Assembly (NCBI RefSeq): GCF_035083965.1 | Contig: NC_089723.1 | Span: 29,639,193-29,703,192 of the forward strand | Origin: Branchiostoma lanceolatum | Lineage: Eukaryota; Chordata; Leptocardii; Amphioxiformes; Branchiostomatidae | DNA length: 64,000 bases | Direction: 5' to 3' | Part shown: positions 1 to 11,423 of the stretch, in pieces | How positions within the stretch are numbered: position 1 is the stretch's first letter | Layout: each line of letters begins with the position of its first letter | The notes under the pieces: generated by a model | What the model saw: the letters and a program-made list of their open reading frames with translations, nothing else | What the model was told of the DNA's origin: nothing | Database searches by the model: none | Position numbers and translations under genes: made by a program

Positions 1-10
1 CTGTACCTAC

Positions 11-3000
11 AGCCTCAAAAAGGCCATGCATACTCTCCAAGAAGAAGTTTGGCTCCAGCTTGTTTTTGACCTCTTTTATGTGTATTTATTATAAGCGATA
101 AAGAAAAACTTGGCTGGCAGACAAGAAGAAAACCTGACAAAACAGAAAGTCCCACAAAAGTGCCTCTAATCTAAAAACAAGCCAGAGCCAGAAGTAGCTA
201 ATGGGATCTTAACTAATACCATTTTTCACCTACTAGTATCAATTGAACACAAAGGCAATTGACCTGTCTAGTCTCTATCCTAAGTCAATACGTTGTTAAC
301 ATGCAAAATTGGCATATGCAAAATAAGGCAAAACAAAAAAACATACAAACGAACAAACAAACAACTAAGACTTACCTCCTTGACATGGCAGGTCTTACAC
401 TTGGGTTTAGCGACTGGAGTCAGCTGGATGTGTTCTTGCCGAGGGCTCTGTTAGAAACAGCATTTGAAAATGATTTTTAAGCAGTCAGTCTCTACATGAT
501 TAGTAGATTGCAAATTACTGCAAATTTTTGACCACATGTATTCATATTTCAGTATAAAGAGAGTTTTTAGAGACCAGCGTCTGGTTTTGAAGTACATGTA
601 CCAGATAGCCAATACATGTATATTTTTTTTCTTCAAATTTTTGCCTGTCAAACTTTGCCTATAAAAATTGTATATTCATGTAACGTTGGGTAACATAAAT
701 TCGCGGGGTACTTAAATTCGGGATTTTTCGAAAACGGTGTATTTAGGGATATGTGCTAGATGCAACATCAGTAATACCGTTAGAAATGCAAACTTGACAG
801 ACTAACGTATTCAGAACACTGTCTGAAAAGCTTCGATAACCATGCATTAGAAGTTGGCTACGTCAAAAACTCTCCGTCCCTTATTGTCACAGTCTGAGGG
901 CTTCGTGGGAGAATTATACTACATAGTTGTTCACTGTTCACAGACAAATGTCACATCCGCTTCCTGCTCAACACAATATTTACAATACAACTAATTAGAA
1001 TCTCTTTTGGTAACCTACAACTGGACTCTAAGTGTGATTAATCATCAAAACGCCTCTTTGTTGCTACAACCAATGGTTACGGCATTACGGTGAATTTTCC
1101 CGCCGCCATATTCGTTACCCAGAATCCTGCTATTCGGCAGACGACAAACGTTTGCGAGGAACACTTTTTGTCTAAATGTTGTGTGTGATAGTGGACTGAT
1201 GGCGATATTTTCCTCAAAGTTTGCTCTTAGCACAAGCAGAAACACATGGACATAGTAGTATTACCATCATGCCCGTAGCCAGGATTTTGAGTGGGGGGGT
1301 TCGTTTTAATATTTGAGGGACCATCGAGCGCCGCAGGCGCAAGACGAGCGCCGCAGGCGCGAGCTTCCTAGGGGGGTCCGGGGGTATGCCCCCCCGGTAA
1401 ATTTTAAAAATTGAACCTTCTGATATGGCATTTCCAATGTTTTTGAGACGATTTCAACGAATAAAATCAGAGCCAAATTTAGCAGTTTTTCTAGGATTCC
1501 AGCCCCGCTGGTGATACAAATAAGTCCGCCCTGAAAAAAAACAAACTTGGACGTTACAAAGTGGACCCTGGAGCGTTTCAAATTCTAAGAATTGAACCTT
1601 CTGAAAGGTCATTTCCTGTGTTTTTGACAGAATTTGAGAGGAAAAATCAGAGACAAAGTCAAAGTGAGCTCGAGCAGGTTTTTTCTAGGATTCTAACCTC
1701 TGTGGCCTTGCTGGTGATGCAAATACAAATTAAGTCCGCCTTGAAAAAAATATTGAACATTGAAAAGTGGACCTTCAAGCCTGTGAAAGTGGACCTTCAA
1801 GCCTGTGGGGGGGTTCGTCCGAACCCCCCGAACCCCCCCTGGCTACGGGCATGACCATTTCTACGGCATCCAGCTAACGCCCCGATGAATAATGTACAAA
1901 TTTCCATGACGGTGGGGGTGAACTTTGAGTGACGTTCTACCGACTCAACACACGGGTTGTTCCCGGAGGCCTGATGCGTGCGGTACGGCCGTTTTTTCGT
2001 GTTTTTTTATTACTTGGACACATCTATATCCATAGCACTCTCCTCAAGCCAAGGATGGAACGAATAGCTGTTGTATAAAATGTAATTAGCGGTAAGATAT
2101 TCAAGACGAATCTTCTCTCCCGAATTAATGTTCACCCCTGTCCGACAACACCGCCATTGTGCGTGCGGCGGACGGTAGTTTCAAGTTGAAATATTAACAG
2201 TTATGGTATCAGCACGACTAGAGACAAAATCTACCATATATATGATTAGTGCAAAGATAGTACATGATACTGACAGAATAATAGAAAAAAAGGATGGTTT
2301 ATTGTTCTGCTAGATTGATTTCAGTCAACCATTATCGGAAAAATCCCGAATTTTTGTTACCCAACGTTACATGTATTAGGCAACATCAAATTAATTTGTA
2401 TTTGAATGCTAACACCTGATGCACCTGTACCTACCCTGGCAGGTGACCTGGGTGCAGCTGGCTGCGGCTGTGGCACCTGCATGGAGAATCGTGGGTCAGT
2501 CCAGCTTGTCTTCTTGTTGATGTGGTCAATGAAAAAGCTAGAGGAGAAGATATGATGTTGTTGTTATGAAACTTGAAGTATAAAAAAACTATAATATCAG
2601 GGTAACATAATCATATTTATAACAGATGAAAGACAAATAATGCCAGGGAAACAGAGAAATTCTGCTCTGGGCCTGCAAAATATCATGTTACATTTATCAA
2701 TTTGTTGTTTGGAAGGAAAATAATTCATCAGACGTGCCTTCCGACTTCAGGACTCCAAAACTACTACCTTACAGAAATAGCGACCGAGAGGTCATCAACA
2801 ACACAAGTTGTATGCAGACGACAGGCTGTCATGAGAAACGGGGTGTGGCAAACAACCATGTTTCTACCCCAAACACAGCTACAGAAATGCTGCTATACGC
2901 ACCACTAGGTACTACAACATCTTCACGAAGTCTTACTATCTATATTTAGCCTAAAGGTGACTTACTATCGTCCTGTTCCGGCGTCATATTTGGCCTCCCA

Positions 3001-3027
3001 GCCATGAGGTAAGGGTTGGGCCGCCAT
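11..3027 (-). CDS. WW-domain protein, N-terminal part (four exons, continues off the left edge)
   Basis: Four exons on the minus strand join in phase: 3027-2966 (ATG with A at -3 and G at +4), 2537-2435, 447-376 and 70-11, each with AG/GT borders (the acceptor of the last is weak). The first 36 residues form a WW domain: LPHGWEAKYD carries the first Trp, and the Tyr-Phe-Phe core followed by IDHINKKTSWTDPR carries the second Trp and the Pro. WW domains bind proline-rich ligands such as PPxY, so an adaptor or ligase-targeting role is likely. A Pro-rich linker follows, then a CxxC knuckle (KCKTCHVKE) that may be half of a zinc site. The first 99 residues are visible. I do not recognise the family; WWC and BAG3 proteins have similar N-terminal WW domains, but their downstream sequence differs. 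Intron 2 hosts a nested transposon. Confidence 0.72.
681..2369. mobile_element. 1.1 kb non-autonomous inverted-repeat DNA transposon, copy 1 (interrupted)
   Basis: The ends are inverted repeats (TAACGTTGGGTAACA at the left, its complement at the right), flanked by CATG on both sides, a possible 4-bp target duplication; a TA duplication with shorter termini is equally possible. Without its 591-bp insertion (586-bp element plus duplicated target) it is about 1,098 bp, matching the copy at 25977-27071 closely over its whole length. A third copy enters at 63724. No long ORF is present, so it needs a transposase supplied elsewhere. It sits in intron 2 of the WW gene. I cannot assign the superfamily. 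Confidence 0.85.
1268..1853. mobile_element. 586-bp inverted-repeat element nested inside the 1.1 kb transposon
   Basis: Termini are perfect inverted repeats, CATGCCCGTAGCCAGG and its complement, flanked by direct repeats ACCAT at 1263-1267 and 1854-1858. The paralogous copy of the host element has a single ACCAT at 26562-26566 with matching flanks, an empty site that confirms the borders and the 5-bp target duplication. Inside, two roughly 180-bp units (about 1403-1583 and 1584-1790) are diverged tandem copies sharing TTGAACCTTCTGA and AAGTCCGCC. Two GAGCGCCGCAGGCGC repeats and runs of G and C near the ends add subterminal structure. There is no credible coding sequence. Confidence 0.9.
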
Positions 3028-5139
3028 GATGTTGTTATGTGCAGAATGCCACAGAGGAATTCCGATGGAAAGTGAGCAGACGATTTGTCGGCAGACGATT
3101 CTGTTTCCTTCGAGATAGAAACTAGCTACATATTTCGCACGCCCTGTCGTTTGCGTAGCCTGACAGATTTGGTATGGTCTGTAGAACGTGTATGGTTCAA
3201 TAAAATGCGGATGAATTTTTATGATAGTCAGAATTTGGCTAGGTCTTGACCGATCGAAAAAAAAATCTAGAGCGTAGGTTTCCTAGCGACTTTCCTTGAT
3301 ATTGCAACGGAACTTCCAGTATCGGTTTTTGTTGTTCTGAACTGGCCATGGGCCCATGGTCATGTTTTTTTTTTTGTCATAACATAACAAAACAGATAGC
3401 AGTTGTGCTCGGGAAGGAGTGAGAGAAAGCTGGGTCTCATAGCGTTTTTTTCAAAGGGGTGTTTTTGCTAGAGACTTTGCAAGAAACGGGAAAGGTACTC
3501 GGATGTTTTGTTTGTACATAACTTTGGGCTGGCAGAAAGTAATATTTGTATGTAACGTTACAGATAATGCAAATTGCGGAATGGAAAGTATGTCTGTGTT
3601 GGTGGCAACTGATGCCATCTTGCTTGTTCTGAGTAGTGCATTCCCACTGAGCTCTGTTATAATGAAATAAAATAAACTAACGTTACATGGGCATAAATAG
3701 ACAAATAACAGTTACTCAAGCAAGTGGGTATGATTTTAGAAACGGTCAGACGTTTCAAGTAGCATCCACTTCTTTTCGTCAGTGACTCTGAGCAACTTTT
3801 AGTTACTGTTATTTGGCGTATCATATTACCTGGATGTCTAACGTTAACCTTCATCGACGTATAACTAGAAACAGGTTCATCTTCTGATCATTGTGGCCGA
3901 TCCTTTTAGAAAATGCAAGACAGTGTTTGTTGTTCCCTTTCCCCGCTACAAACAGACTATTAAAGGACATTATAGGGCACACGCGTCCATGTACTTCATT
4001 AATTCAGTTTATTTTATGGTAGCAATGTTTTAGCGCCCTCTATCTGTTAATTTGCTTACTGTGGCATTACGAACGTCAACCGCATCGATGCAAGGAGTGC
4101 CACAGACACACCAAGCAGGTTCTGTAGAGCCTTCTTTGGTAAACCAAATAAAACGGAAAGGGTATACACAGTACATAAAGGTTAGATGGTGGGTAAAGAA
4201 TTTCCCGTGACAGTCACATGCAACACACAGTTACAAATGTATCATAGAGGCTCATTGGCCAACACCCATGTGTAGTTGGAGGGTTGTCAGCGTTATTTTG
4301 ACACTTCCAAAAGATCTGGAAGCAACAGCACCACACGTTTGCCAAGTTATAACACTATAAGACACTATAAGGTTTGTTAAAGACCGCGTTTATCGTGTCT
4401 GTTATTCATTGCAAGTCGCTTCTTGAATTCCCCGCGGTACAAGGACACCGAGCTGAAGTTAGCAGCCAGTTTAGCAGCGGTTACAAGGACGTCACTGTTA
4501 TTTGGCGGAATAAAGTAGAACTGCAACAAAGTCGTCAACTTTGTTATGTCGATGCTGATTGGTCCACAAAAAATACTGACCAATCGGTGTAGATTAATTT
4601 TTGGTCTGCGGGAAGTAACCCGTATGTATCCCTGCAATAAGTATTGGACGTCAAAATCTATGTAACGTTACTGCTTTCATTTCCGATATGACCAAGCAAA
4701 TTTATAATCACACTGTTCGACGTTACTTAACTACTAAATTTGACCAAGAACATTATATAGAAGCCTTTTTCGCATGTGTGCAGTTGCGCCCCCTAGCAGA
4801 ACTCCAACCGACTGTTGATTAAAAGTCGGTCTGTACATTCCAGCTAGTACAACGCAAAGGTCAATGGCCGGGACAAAGTGAATTTCTAGAATGTGTGAAG
4901 AATATATCTACTTTCAACACATCATTACAAGCCAAAGTTTGACGTACATACCACAAGCGTTACAGGACGCACAAACGTGTTCATACTACATGGAGCAGTC
5001 TGTCCCAAATACAACACTGACATCAGAAATATAACCCTCTGGACGAAGGTAACGAATCAGATATTGTGTGGAGTGGAAATACCGCGGGTGTACGTGTGCC
5101 CTCCAACTCCGCTCAAAGTTACGTATACTCGGGATACGC
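3028..5139. other. Intergenic sequence with no gene recognised
   Basis: This stretch separates the WW gene start from the duplicated kinase block. Only short ORFs without family features occur. One copy of a dispersed motif lies at 3710-3786. The promoter of the WW gene should lie just above 3027, but no TATA box or other clear signal stands out. Confidence 0.5.
3710..3786 (+). repeat. Dispersed ~75-bp motif, copy 1
   Basis: Contains GTTACTCAAGCAAGTGG, then AAACGGTCAGACGTTTCA, AGCATCCACT and TTTTCGTCAGTGAC in that order. The same string of blocks recurs at 33278-33356 and, in reverse orientation, at 20773-20850, 21005-21095 and 58252-58340. Confidence 0.7.
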
Positions 5140-6340
5140 TGGTGTTTTGTCACCAGGCTCGTTCCGATAAGGGAAAAAGAACACTAGTTCACAATGCACT
5201 TTGGTTTCGGTGGCTAGCTGTTATCATTAAAATCGCTTAGCAACAGCAGGTCCCAACGGAAAAAAACACACAGCTCGGTGTTCAGTTATTGTCTGCAAAG
5301 ATAGAAAGAAGGTAAAAATTCGAACCCTTTAAAAGCGGCAGTAGATTTTTACATAGAATGTGATATCAAGACCTACCTTTTTCAGGTGCATCAAGTAATT
5401 ATAAAGCTAAAGCGTCGTCGTTTGGTCACGTACACTTAACTGGTGCATAAGTTCATTAAATACGCAACAGCACGTGCTTCGGGTGGAAATAACTGTGTTG
5501 ATGACAAGTGCACTATTACGTCCCTGTCTATTGAACTAACAGTCTACCGTGTCTCTGGTAATAAAAGTTAGGGTAAAATGTTTGTGAACAGGCAGTGACT
5601 TCCTTAAAATGGCGGCTTGAACACGAGAAGTTGAATATTGACATAAGGCGGTCCCTCTAAACAATGGAAACCATGGAAAACGCATCGAAAACCTTTAGAA
5701 ACATCCTAAATACGATGCCATTTCAATAGATATGGGTTGAAGCTGAATAACTTTGTAAGAACTGGGGTCAATTACCAAGTTTGGAGCAAATTTTGATGGT
5801 TGTTTTTCGGCTCTAGAGTATGACGTCATGGCGTCAAAATTCATGTACTGCTTTCACTTTCGCCTAGGGCTAGATGTGGCACAAATGTGAAATCACACTG
5901 TCCGGCGTTTCTGTGTTAGAAACAGATTTTGTTGACTATCAGATGCGACCTTTGCAATTGATAAGGTAAAAACGAAGTCCCATAGCCTGTTAGAGGCTAT
6001 AGGGGCAGTGGGTTGTTACCCTCTCTGTGGTGCGGTATTTAAAGGCTCCTTCCACGGCCTGTTACCTCACCAACCGAAGTCAAGTACCCATGCATTTGTA
6101 CACCTGGGTGGAGTGGGGAAAGTCGTGTACGTTTAATTTGGAACTGCAGACATGTTCGTGACCTCTATCGTAAAATTTATCCCCATTAAACTGGTTGGGT
6201 ATCGGACAAGAATTACATAAAATCGGATATCCCTTTTATAATCTAGAACTCTCGAGTTATGCTGTCCACAAACAGACACGCAGGGAAACAAACAAATGTA
6301 CTAACAATCGGCACCAAAACATAATCTTTTTGTCTTATAG

Positions 6341-7336
6341 TACCATCCAAGATGAGAGTGGGGCAGTATGAATTTGGAAAGAAGCTTGGAGAAGGAGCGT
6401 TTGGCAAGGTCTACAAAGGCACGGACGTCACTACTGGCGGCGTTGTGGCCATCAAGCAATTGAAAATTGAGAACCTCAGTCAGCTAGAATGTGCTAAAAA
6501 AGAAGTGGAGCCATTGATTGCACTGCAAGATAAGCCTCATAAGCACATTGTTAAATACTTTCAGGGCAAAGTGGTGCATGGCAGTCTGTGGCTGGTGTTA
6601 GAATATTGTTCAGTGGGAACCCTGAATGATGTTGTAGTGGGACAGCCTGGCTTGTCAGGCTCAGTAAAACTGCGTCTAATGACAGAGATTGCAGACGCAG
6701 TCAGCTTTTTGCAGGTTCCCTGTCAAAGTACTTGATAGTATTTACAGCATGGGGCTACAAAATGTATTGTGACGTATGGGAGGCTCCTCCGAGCGTCGGT
6801 CTAGTAGGCCTAAAAGTGCCCAAAGGAACAAACAGCTTGCCAGCCCAAAGCCTGTGGCGGGTGGTGCTGCTGCAGTTGTTGGCGCATTGAGGGCTATGGG
6901 GATGGTTGGTGGGCCTATTGGGGGTATGGGGATGGTTGGTGGGCCAATTGGGGGTATGGGGATGGTTGGTGGGCAAGTTGGGGGTATGGGGATGGTTGGA
7001 GGGCCTGTTGGGGGTATGGGTGTGGTTGGAGGGCCTGTTGGGGGCATGGGGATGGTTGGAGGGCATGTTGGGGGCATGGGGATGGTTGGAGGGCCTGTTG
7101 GGGGTATGGGTGTGATTGGGGTGCCAGTTGGGGGTATGGAGATGGTTGGAGGGTCTGTTGGGGATATGGGTGTGGTTGGAGGGCCTGTTGGGGGTATGGG
7201 TATGGTTGGAGGGCCTGTTGGGGGTATGGGTGTGGTTGGGGTACCTGTTGGAGCTGTGGTAAATGGGGGTATGGTTGGGGGGCCTGTTGGGGCTGTGGTA
7301 AATGGGGGTTGGGTTGGGATGGGGATGTGGCCTTGA
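6341..7336 (+). pseudogene. Broken STK35/PDIK1L-like kinase with expanded glycine-rich tail
   Basis: This is the left copy of the tandem kinase pair. After an acceptor ending at 6340 and an ATG at 6352, the N-lobe is intact: the P-loop GEGAFGKV and the VAIK lysine, through to a SFLQ corresponding to NFLH in the intact copy. Then most of the C-lobe is missing. Comparison with 10226-11224 shows at least three internal deletions that remove the HRD catalytic loop, DFG and APE; only short islands remain, such as the bases for YKMYCDV near 6755. The tail (RNKQLAS onward, frame of 6776-7336) is out of frame with the N-lobe. A repair by splicing looks unlikely because the only candidate intron is 33 nt and gives the wrong frame. 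If translated, the product would be a 127-residue N-lobe fragment. I call it a pseudogene; an N-lobe decoy cannot be excluded. Confidence 0.78.
6901..7250 (+). repeat. 30-bp minisatellite grown from the glycine-zipper region
   Basis: About eleven and a half units of exactly 30 bp, consensus beginning GATGGTTGGAGGGCCTGTTG, run head to tail; later units vary to TGTGGTTGG. In the tail frame each unit encodes a decapeptide of the type GMVGGPVGGM. The intact paralogue has only a short, unrepeated GALIGGPIGALVGGSVG at the equivalent place. Because the unit is a multiple of three, several frames on both strands stay open, producing long spurious Pro/Thr-rich and His/Pro-rich ORFs on the minus strand. 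Confidence 0.93.
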
Positions 7337-10225
7337 AATGGGTTTTTGGGTGAGGGGCCGAGGTGGACCTGTGGGTGGAGCATTTGCTGGCCTTTTTTCT
7401 ATTACGTAATTGCTATACAGCGTCGATTTGTAATTTCGCTGCATGGGCGTGTGGATAGCAAATTTGTAAAGTATCGTTGGTATTAATGAGCGGATCGGTG
7501 TCTATTATGCTCGTGATCTTTATTGCCCATAGTTTTGTTGTTGTTTAGTGGGTTAATATTGGTTTGATATGTGTTGATCTAATCCTTGGAAACCCAGACT
7601 TCGGGGCTATGCTTGCATAGTGGTGAAGATCACACATGGCAAGCCACTAGAGATCACAGAAAAGTTAGCTTAAAGTGTATGATGTTTAGTTATGGGAATA
7701 CTGTTTTGTCTTTGTTATTGCCCTTCTTTTACTGGTAATGCAAACAAACCGTTGCGTTGTAGTCAAACTACTAATACTGCATTCCGTAATCAGATTGCAC
7801 TAAGAACATGTATGTCTTAAGCTCTGGGGTTGGACCTGATAGTGTCCAAAGATTATTTGATGCTTGATGACATGGATGACAAAGGCCGTTTTGGACACTG
7901 TCAACTTTGAACAAATAGAATATCAAAATGTTTGTAGCTTTCAGATGTAGCAAAATTTCGAATGCAAACTTTGCTAAGTATGAGGTAACGTCAACTGTCA
8001 TAGCTCCATAAGGTAACCTGAGACTGCCACATTAAAACACAGTTTTATCGAGGCCTTCTTAAAGAATGTCATAAACACCTAGATATCTGAAGTGTGCATA
8101 CCTCGGGCATATTAAACTGATACTGTATTAACAAATATCCTTAGATTTGCTTTTTCATTTTGGTGGTCTTAGGATACCCGGTGGAATTATGAAAGTTGAC
8201 ATTACGTGTATTGTATATATGTTTTGTCCTGGAATATATTTTGGTTCTCTCATATAAATTCTAACATAATTCTTATTTGAGAAGTGACACGATCTGTTCG
8301 ATGAAAGATGTTTTGTAGGATTCTAAGTTTATGATTGAAAAAACAATAGAATCAGTCTTAGTATTAGTATAAGTATAAGTATAAGTATATTAATCGTGTA
8401 ATGTTCTAATAAGAACCCCTCAAAATGTATGGAGCTAAGTTAGATTTGCAGTCAACGTTGTAAATATTCACTTTGGCCGAAACAGAAATATTACATTATG
8501 TTAATAGTGATCTCATCAATGATGGATGCAATTTCAAATCTACACACCCTATTTCCTTTTGGTATTATCTATAGCAGTATTTCCATTTGCCTCTAGGTAT
8601 GTTATAAACTTATACCATTCATTGTTCTTACCAATCATGCAATGCGACTGAAGAATAAAATTTTGCTGTGTTAGAATTCACTCGTATTCCTCGTCTATTA
8701 ATTATGTCTTATTAAGTTTTTGACTATTATTTAGTATGACTCACATGAATAACTGCTTGTTTTGGTACCTAGATGTTCATCAAAAGCCTTAAGATGAAAA
8801 ACACTCCAAAGCAAAAATTTTCTAACTTGCTTATGACGTAGAAATAGTCTGTTTATCTTAAATATTTATACAAACATACTTTATGAAAAACAAATATATT
8901 TCTCGAAAGGCCACAAATAGTCTCTGTCAATAAGCAAACGATGCTTAGTAGTCTTGGGGTGTCAGCAGGGTAATCAGAAGAGTAACGACCCCCCCCCCCC
9001 CCACGTCTGCTTGGACATCAAATTTGTTTTGCCAGGCTCGTTCCCGACCAGGAAGGAAGTCCACAATGCACTTTGGTTTCGGGGAGGGACCACTAACGGA
9101 CTGTTCATTGGTAGATATACATGTATAGTGAATCCATGAAAATAATCATCAAACACATTTACCTGTATTTCAAACCTAAAGGTCTTACCCCCACTGCAAA
9201 GCTGGATTTGTCAGGTTTGTTCACGTAAAAAAAGGGAGGTCGACTCAGACAGAAGTCACAAATTACGGTGGACTTTACTTTACTGCGCAACTCGGCTCAG
9301 TGACTGGTCCCTCTCCTTTCCTTGGATGAGCTCAAAAGCCAAAGTTCCCTTTACATGCCGCCGACGGCGACAACAAGTACGGACCGGACAAAACACAGAG
9401 CTCAGTGTGAAGTTATTATCTGGAAAGATAAAGAGAAGGTAAGCATTTGCCCCCTTACTTAGATTTGTACTATATTTTCACATAGAACGTGAGAATCAAG
9501 ACCTGCCCTTTTAAGGTGCATCAAGTAAAGCCACGTCGTTTGGTCACGTACACCTTAACTGGTGCATAATTTCATTGATTAATTACGCACCAGTTAACTG
9601 AGACACATGTTTATGAAAAGTATACTATCAGGTCCTTGTCTAACTGTCTGTGTCTACTGTGTCTCTAGTAATAAGTAAAATTGTGAATCTGTTTGTGAAC
9701 AGGTTGTGACTTCCTGGTGGCGGCTAATGAACATGAGAAGTTGAATATTGACATAAGGCGGTCCACCGAAACAATGGAAACCATGGGAAACACATCGAAA
9801 ACCTTTAGAAATGTCCAAAATACGATGCCATTTGAATAGATATGGGTTGAAGCTTTAACTTTGTAACAACTGGAGCAAATTTGAATGTTGTTTTTTCGGC
9901 TCTAGAGTATGACGTCATGGCGTCAAAATTTATGTACTGCTTTCACTTTCACCAAGTGCTAGATATGGAAAAATTTGATATCACACTGTTCGGCGTTTCT
10001 GTGGTGGAAACTGATTTTGTTAAGTACTAAATGTGACTAAGAGTTTACGTTTGGTAAGGTAAAAACGTATAGTCCCATAGCCATTTTGTGGCCGAAGGGG
10101 CGGGGTTGTTATCCACTGTGTCTAGGGCACGGTATTCGAAGGCGGAGCCCACCCCTCTCCTTCCACCGCCAAAAAATTAATATTGGTAACGACTGGGCGT
10201 TGTTCTCTTTACAGTGCCAACCAAG

Positions 10226-11224
10226 ATGAGAGCTCGAGTGGGGCAGTATGAAGTCGGAGATTTGCTTGGAGAAGGAGCGTTTGGCAAGGTCTACAAAGGC
10301 ACGCACGTCACTACCGGGGGCGTTGTGGCCATGAAACGGTTGAAACTTGAGAATGACAGACAGGTAGAAAGTGCTCAAAACGAACTTAGCCCACTGTTGG
10401 CACTGAAAGATACACCCAATAAGCACATTGTTAAATTCTTTCAGGCTCAACTGATGCATGGTAGCCTGTGGTTGATGTTAGAATATTGTTCAGTGGGAAC
10501 GCTGAATGATTTTCTGCTGGGACATGTGCAGCCTGGCATGTCAGGCTCAGTGAAACTGCGTCTAATGATAGAGATTGCAGACGCAGTCAACTTTCTGCAC
10601 TTTAACAACATCGTCCACAGAGATCTCAAGCCAGATAACATACTGCTTAGTGGCAGCCGTGATAACCCGGTTGTAAAGGTAGCTGATTTTGGATTGGCTA
10701 AAGTTTGTGGTGTCGGAGACGGTTCCCTGTCAGAGTACTACATGTACACTCAGTTTGGTACGCCGTTCTTTCTGGCACCTGAAGTATTTCAAGGGCAAGA
10801 ATACAAAATGTATTGTGACGTGTTCTCAATGGGCGTGATTTTTGTGGCCATGATTGACATGGGCCGGGAGGGAAATACTGTAGTTGCATTCATTAAGGAT
10901 AGAATGGCCGGTGTCAAAGTCCCCATCGGTAGGGCCCTGCTGAACAATCCTCCTCCCAATCTCTCTGCCCACCTTCTAACCAGACAGAAAGGTGGGCCGC
11001 TGAAAAGGCTGTGTCTGTCTATGCTAAGTTTGAACGATCGCGACAGACCTAAGGCTGCCGATGTACTTGGAAGCTTGAGAAGTGTGCAAAGGAACAAACG
11101 GTTAGCGACCGCAGGGACCACAGTGATTGGCGCAGGTGTTGGAGCTTTGATTGGGGGACCTATTGGGGCTTTGGTTGGAGGAAGTGTCGGCTATCTTCTG
11201 AACAAAAAGCTGCTGTCAGGTTGA
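10226..11224 (+). CDS. STK35/PDIK1L-like protein kinase with C-terminal glycine-zipper-like tail
   Basis: A 332-residue protein encoded in one exon. Catalytic landmarks are complete: P-loop GEGAFGKV (residues 15-22), lysine 37 in VAMK, HRDLKPDN (131-138), DFG (154-156) and an LAPE activation-segment end (183-186). The YMYTQFGTPFF segment and the VPIGRALLNNP region resemble the STK35/PDIK1L (CLIK1-like) group as I recall it. Residues 297-332 form a hydrophobic Gly-rich tail (GAGVGALIGGPIGALVGG) ending in a basic NKKLL, a pattern able to insert into or pack on membranes; this tail is not part of the vertebrate family as I know it. A 5' non-coding exon ends at 9438 (donor GTAAGC), and the coding exon starts at 10215, 11 bases before the ATG. 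A GTG four codons upstream is not used as a start here. AATAAA lies at 12256. Confidence 0.88.
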   Translation: MRARVGQYEVGDLLGEGAFGKVYKGTHVTTGGVVAMKRLKLENDRQVESAQNELSPLLALKDTPNKHIVKFFQAQLMHGSLWLMLEYCSVGTLNDFLLGHVQPGMSGSVKLRLMIEIADAVNFLHFNNIVHRDLKPDNILLSGSRDNPVVKVADFGLAKVCGVGDGSLSEYYMYTQFGTPFFLAPEVFQGQEYKMYCDVFSMGVIFVAMIDMGREGNTVVAFIKDRMAGVKVPIGRALLNNPPPNLSAHLLTRQKGGPLKRLCLSMLSLNDRDRPKAADVLGSLRSVQRNKRLATAGTTVIGAGVGALIGGPIGALVGGSVGYLLNKKLLSG

Positions 11225-11320
11225 TGCACGTAAAGCTCAAGCTTTTAAAAAAAGCTTTTAAATCTCATTTTTCAAACTAAATTTACATTGAAGTTGTCAT
11301 CTTGCAGTTTCATTTTTTTC

Positions 11321-11377
11321 CAGACAGACAGACAGACAGACAGACAGGCAGGCAGACAGACAGACAGACAGGCAGGC

Positions 11378-11422
<45 letters not shown>

Positions 11423-11423
11423 G
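11321..11423. repeat. (CAGA)n microsatellite
   Basis: About 100 bp of CAGA repeats with a few CAGG units, in the 3' untranslated region of the intact kinase copy and absent from the left copy. Confidence 0.95.

Noticed and set aside
2702-2949. Two overlapping ORFs in intron 1 of the WW gene
   Set aside because: Short, with no domain, and located between exons that splice in phase without them.
6742-7444. Long minus-strand ORFs rich in Pro/Thr and in His/Pro/Asn over the minisatellite
   Set aside because: They are open only because the 30-bp repeat has no stop in those frames. They have no homologue on the intact kinase copy, and the plus strand explains the sequence.
10214-10225. Upstream GTG as the start of the intact kinase
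   Set aside because: The first ATG follows four codons later in a good context, and the equivalent ATG is conserved in the left copy. The GTG overlaps the splice acceptor.
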